Below are positions 4,514-6,098 of a stretch of 6,098 bases of DNA, piece after piece. The notes under the pieces are model-generated. The model was not told the origin of the DNA. It worked only from the letters and a program-made list of their open reading frames with translations, and searched no databases. The translations under genes and the position numbers were made by a program. The stretch is from a bacterium (lineage in GTDB: Bacteria > Patescibacteriota > Minisyncoccia > Phycocordibacterales > UBA10002), in NCBI GenBank assembly GCA_030697445.1, contig JAUYPY010000016.1, positions 1 to 6,098 of the forward strand. The letters are read 5' to 3'. Every line of letters begins with the position of its first letter. Positions within the stretch are counted from its first letter, which is position 1.

Positions 4514-6098
4514 ATGGCAAAACGAAATAAGGAAAAAACGCGCTCTGTAAAACCTGAGACATGGCGCGGTATCGTGGCACTAATTCTTTTGGCGTGCGCG
4601 CTCTTTGCAGGCCTCGCGTGGTTGCATAAAGCCGGTGCCGTTGGTGATGCGTTTTTCGTGATGTTTTCAAAAATCTTCGGTGTCGCGTACGCCCTCGTTC
4701 CTCTTATATTCCTTGGCGGTAGTATTTTGCTCTTCCGACCGCGGGAAAGCGAGGCGAAAGTGCCAGTGGTTAAAGCGCTGTGCGCGCTTCTCTTTGTAGT
4801 AGCGGCACTTGGGCTCACCGATCTCTTTCTACCGGCGCGCGGAGGGCTTGCGGGAATTGCGATTGCTAGTTTTTTCGTTTCTCTTTTTGACCGCTACGCG
4901 AGTGCGGTGATACTCGGCGCCCTTTCGCTCGTACCGCTTCTCATTCTGTTCAATGTTCCCCTTTCGCTTTCGCCGTTTATATCGGTATGGCAAAAAATAT
5001 TCGGAGCTATTCGCCCATCGTTGCGCATTGAAGGCGAAACAACTGAGATTGAGACCTCAAATGAAGATAGAACAGATGAAACCACTGAAAACAAAGCGGA
5101 AGCTTCCGAAGACGAAGCGGAATCCGCAAAAACATCCGAACCGGTGATAGCGCAAGACGAAAATAACTGGCAACCGCGAAAGTCCGCGCGCATTAAATTT
5201 GGAGCATATGAACCGCCGCCGTTATCACTTCTCGAGCGCGACCAAGGAAAACCGGATGTAGGCGACATAAAAGCGAATTCAAACATCGTCAAACGAACAC
5301 TCCGAAACTTCGGCGTGGAAGTTGAAATGGATGAAGTGTCTATCGGTCCGTCGGTAACGCGCTATGCACTGAAACCCGCAGAGGGAGTCAAACTTACTGC
5401 TATTGTCGCGCGTCAAAACGACCTAGCACTTGCGCTCGCCGCACACTCTATACGCATTGAGGCGCCTATTCCGGGCCGTTCTCTGGTAGGGATTGAAATT
5501 CCAAATCAAACGCGTGCGACGGTACGGCTCGGAGCACTTATTGGAAGCGAAGAGTTTTCCGCCTCAGACAAACACCTGTTGTTTGCACTTGGTAAAAGTG
5601 TTGCCGGAAAACTTCATTTCACCAACCTTGCAAAAATGCCGCACCTTTTGATTGCAGGAGCGACGGGCTCTGGAAAATCTGTTGCAATTCATACACTGGT
5701 TGCATCACTTGTCTATCGCAATTCTCCGGAAGCGCTTCGCTTTATGTTCATTGACCCGAAACGGGTTGAACTAACTCTGTACAACGGCATACCTCACCTA
5801 TTAACTCCCGTGATTACGGACGCGAAGAAAGCGATTCAAGCACTTCGTTGGGCGGGCAAAGAGATGGAACGGCGATACAATATTCTAGAAGAAGAATCGG
5901 TGCGCGATATTGATTCGTATCATAAAAACATATTCATTCCATCACCCGACAAAGCCGACCCGATGCCATATATCGTTATCATCATTGATGAACTGGCGGA
6001 CATTATGTCTACCTACCCGCGCGAGCTTGAGGCGGCAGTCGTGCGGCTTGCGCAAATGAGCCGCGCGGTGGGAATTCACCTCGTGCTCTCCACCCAGC
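4514..6098 (+). CDS. ftsK: DNA translocase FtsK/SpoIIIE family (partial, C-terminus outside window)
   Basis: ATG 4514 opens a frame that runs off the right edge after 528 codons. The protein is the septum-anchored, ATP-driven motor that moves DNA during chromosome segregation and division. The N-terminal part has a basic start and four hydrophobic segments at about 19-37, 56-74, 86-106 and 112-153 (the last may be two helices, giving five), forming the membrane anchor. An acidic linker follows (about 173-215, rich in Glu, Asp, Thr and Ser), shorter than in Escherichia coli FtsK. The alpha/beta motor core begins near 245 (IVKRTLRNFGVEVEMDEVSI, GPSVTRYALKP). Walker A is GATGSGKS at 382-389 with K388; FIDPKRVEL lies at about 412-420; NGIPHLLTPVITD and WAGKEMERRY follow; Walker B is IIIDELAD with D492 and E493. 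The rest of the motor and the DNA-reading gamma winged helix are expected beyond the window. The gene is divergent from the regulator; shared control is possible but unproven. Confidence 0.97.
   Translation, partial: MAKRNKEKTRSVKPETWRGIVALILLACALFAGLAWLHKAGAVGDAFFVMFSKIFGVAYALVPLIFLGGSILLFRPRESEAKVPVVKALCALLFVVAALGLTDLFLPARGGLAGIAIASFFVSLFDRYASAVILGALSLVPLLILFNVPLSLSPFISVWQKIFGAIRPSLRIEGETTEIETSNEDRTDETTENKAEASEDEAESAKTSEPVIAQDENNWQPRKSARIKFGAYEPPPLSLLERDQGKPDVGDIKANSNIVKRTLRNFGVEVEMDEVSIGPSVTRYALKPAEGVKLTAIVARQNDLALALAAHSIRIEAPIPGRSLVGIEIPNQTRATVRLGALIGSEEFSASDKHLLFALGKSVAGKLHFTNLAKMPHLLIAGATGSGKSVAIHTLVASLVYRNSPEALRFMFIDPKRVELTLYNGIPHLLTPVITDAKKAIQALRWAGKEMERRYNILEEESVRDIDSYHKNIFIPSPDKADPMPYIVIIIDELADIMSTYPRELEAAVVRLAQMSRAVGIHLVLSTQ

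Noticed and set aside
4486..5292. Minus-strand open frames (4486-4818, 4894-5292) and a plus-strand frame at 4953-5147 within ftsK.
   Set aside because: They overlap the ftsK frame, which has clear membrane segments and motor motifs; these are shadows.

Overview
The window looks like a chromosomal piece of a Candidate Phyla Radiation bacterium, most likely a Parcubacteria-type Patescibacterium. The placement rests on three things seen here: a very large secreted, threonine-rich modular surface protein with a peptidoglycan-binding domain of the kind common in that group; a hypothetical regulator with a helical N-terminus and a DeoR-like winged helix, also typical of that group; and compact gene packing with weak Shine-Dalgarno use. 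UGA does not appear as a sense codon in any of the three genes, so the standard bacterial code fits. No taxonomic search was possible.

Layout. Positions 1-3051 (minus strand) hold the N-terminal 1017 codons of a surface or S-layer-like protein that runs off the left edge. Positions 3052-3472 are a 421-bp gene-free region. It holds the likely promoter(s) of the surface gene, an unusually long (about 275 nt) leader with a GC-rich structured island including a C(UUCG)G tetraloop hairpin, and a consensus DnaA box inside an inverted repeat. Positions 3473-4360 (minus; possibly to 4393) encode a predicted DNA-binding regulator with an AT-hook-like RGRPRG and a C-terminal winged helix. Positions 4361-4513 are the divergent control region. 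From 4514 to the right edge (plus strand) lies the first 528 codons of a membrane-anchored FtsK/SpoIIIE DNA translocase.

The most striking feature is a 9-bp motif, TAAAGGACA (reverse TGTCCTTTA). It occurs 12 times exactly, in both orientations, between 3610 and 4434, and I found no exact copy by eye in the rest of the window. Copies lie in the regulator's promoter, at its predicted mRNA 5' end, over its Shine-Dalgarno sequence, and inside its coding sequence in several reading frames. One pair forms a perfect 10+10 bp palindrome that fills the spacer between a TTGATA -35 and a TATAAT -10. Another pair would fold the mRNA leader into a 10-bp hairpin hiding the ribosome binding site. I read this as a self-regulating gene carrying its own binding sites, possibly controlling transcription and translation, and perhaps also affecting the divergent ftsK. 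That interpretation is inference; the motif counts and positions are direct observation.

The surface gene and ftsK are both cut by the window edges, so their C-termini are not assessed.
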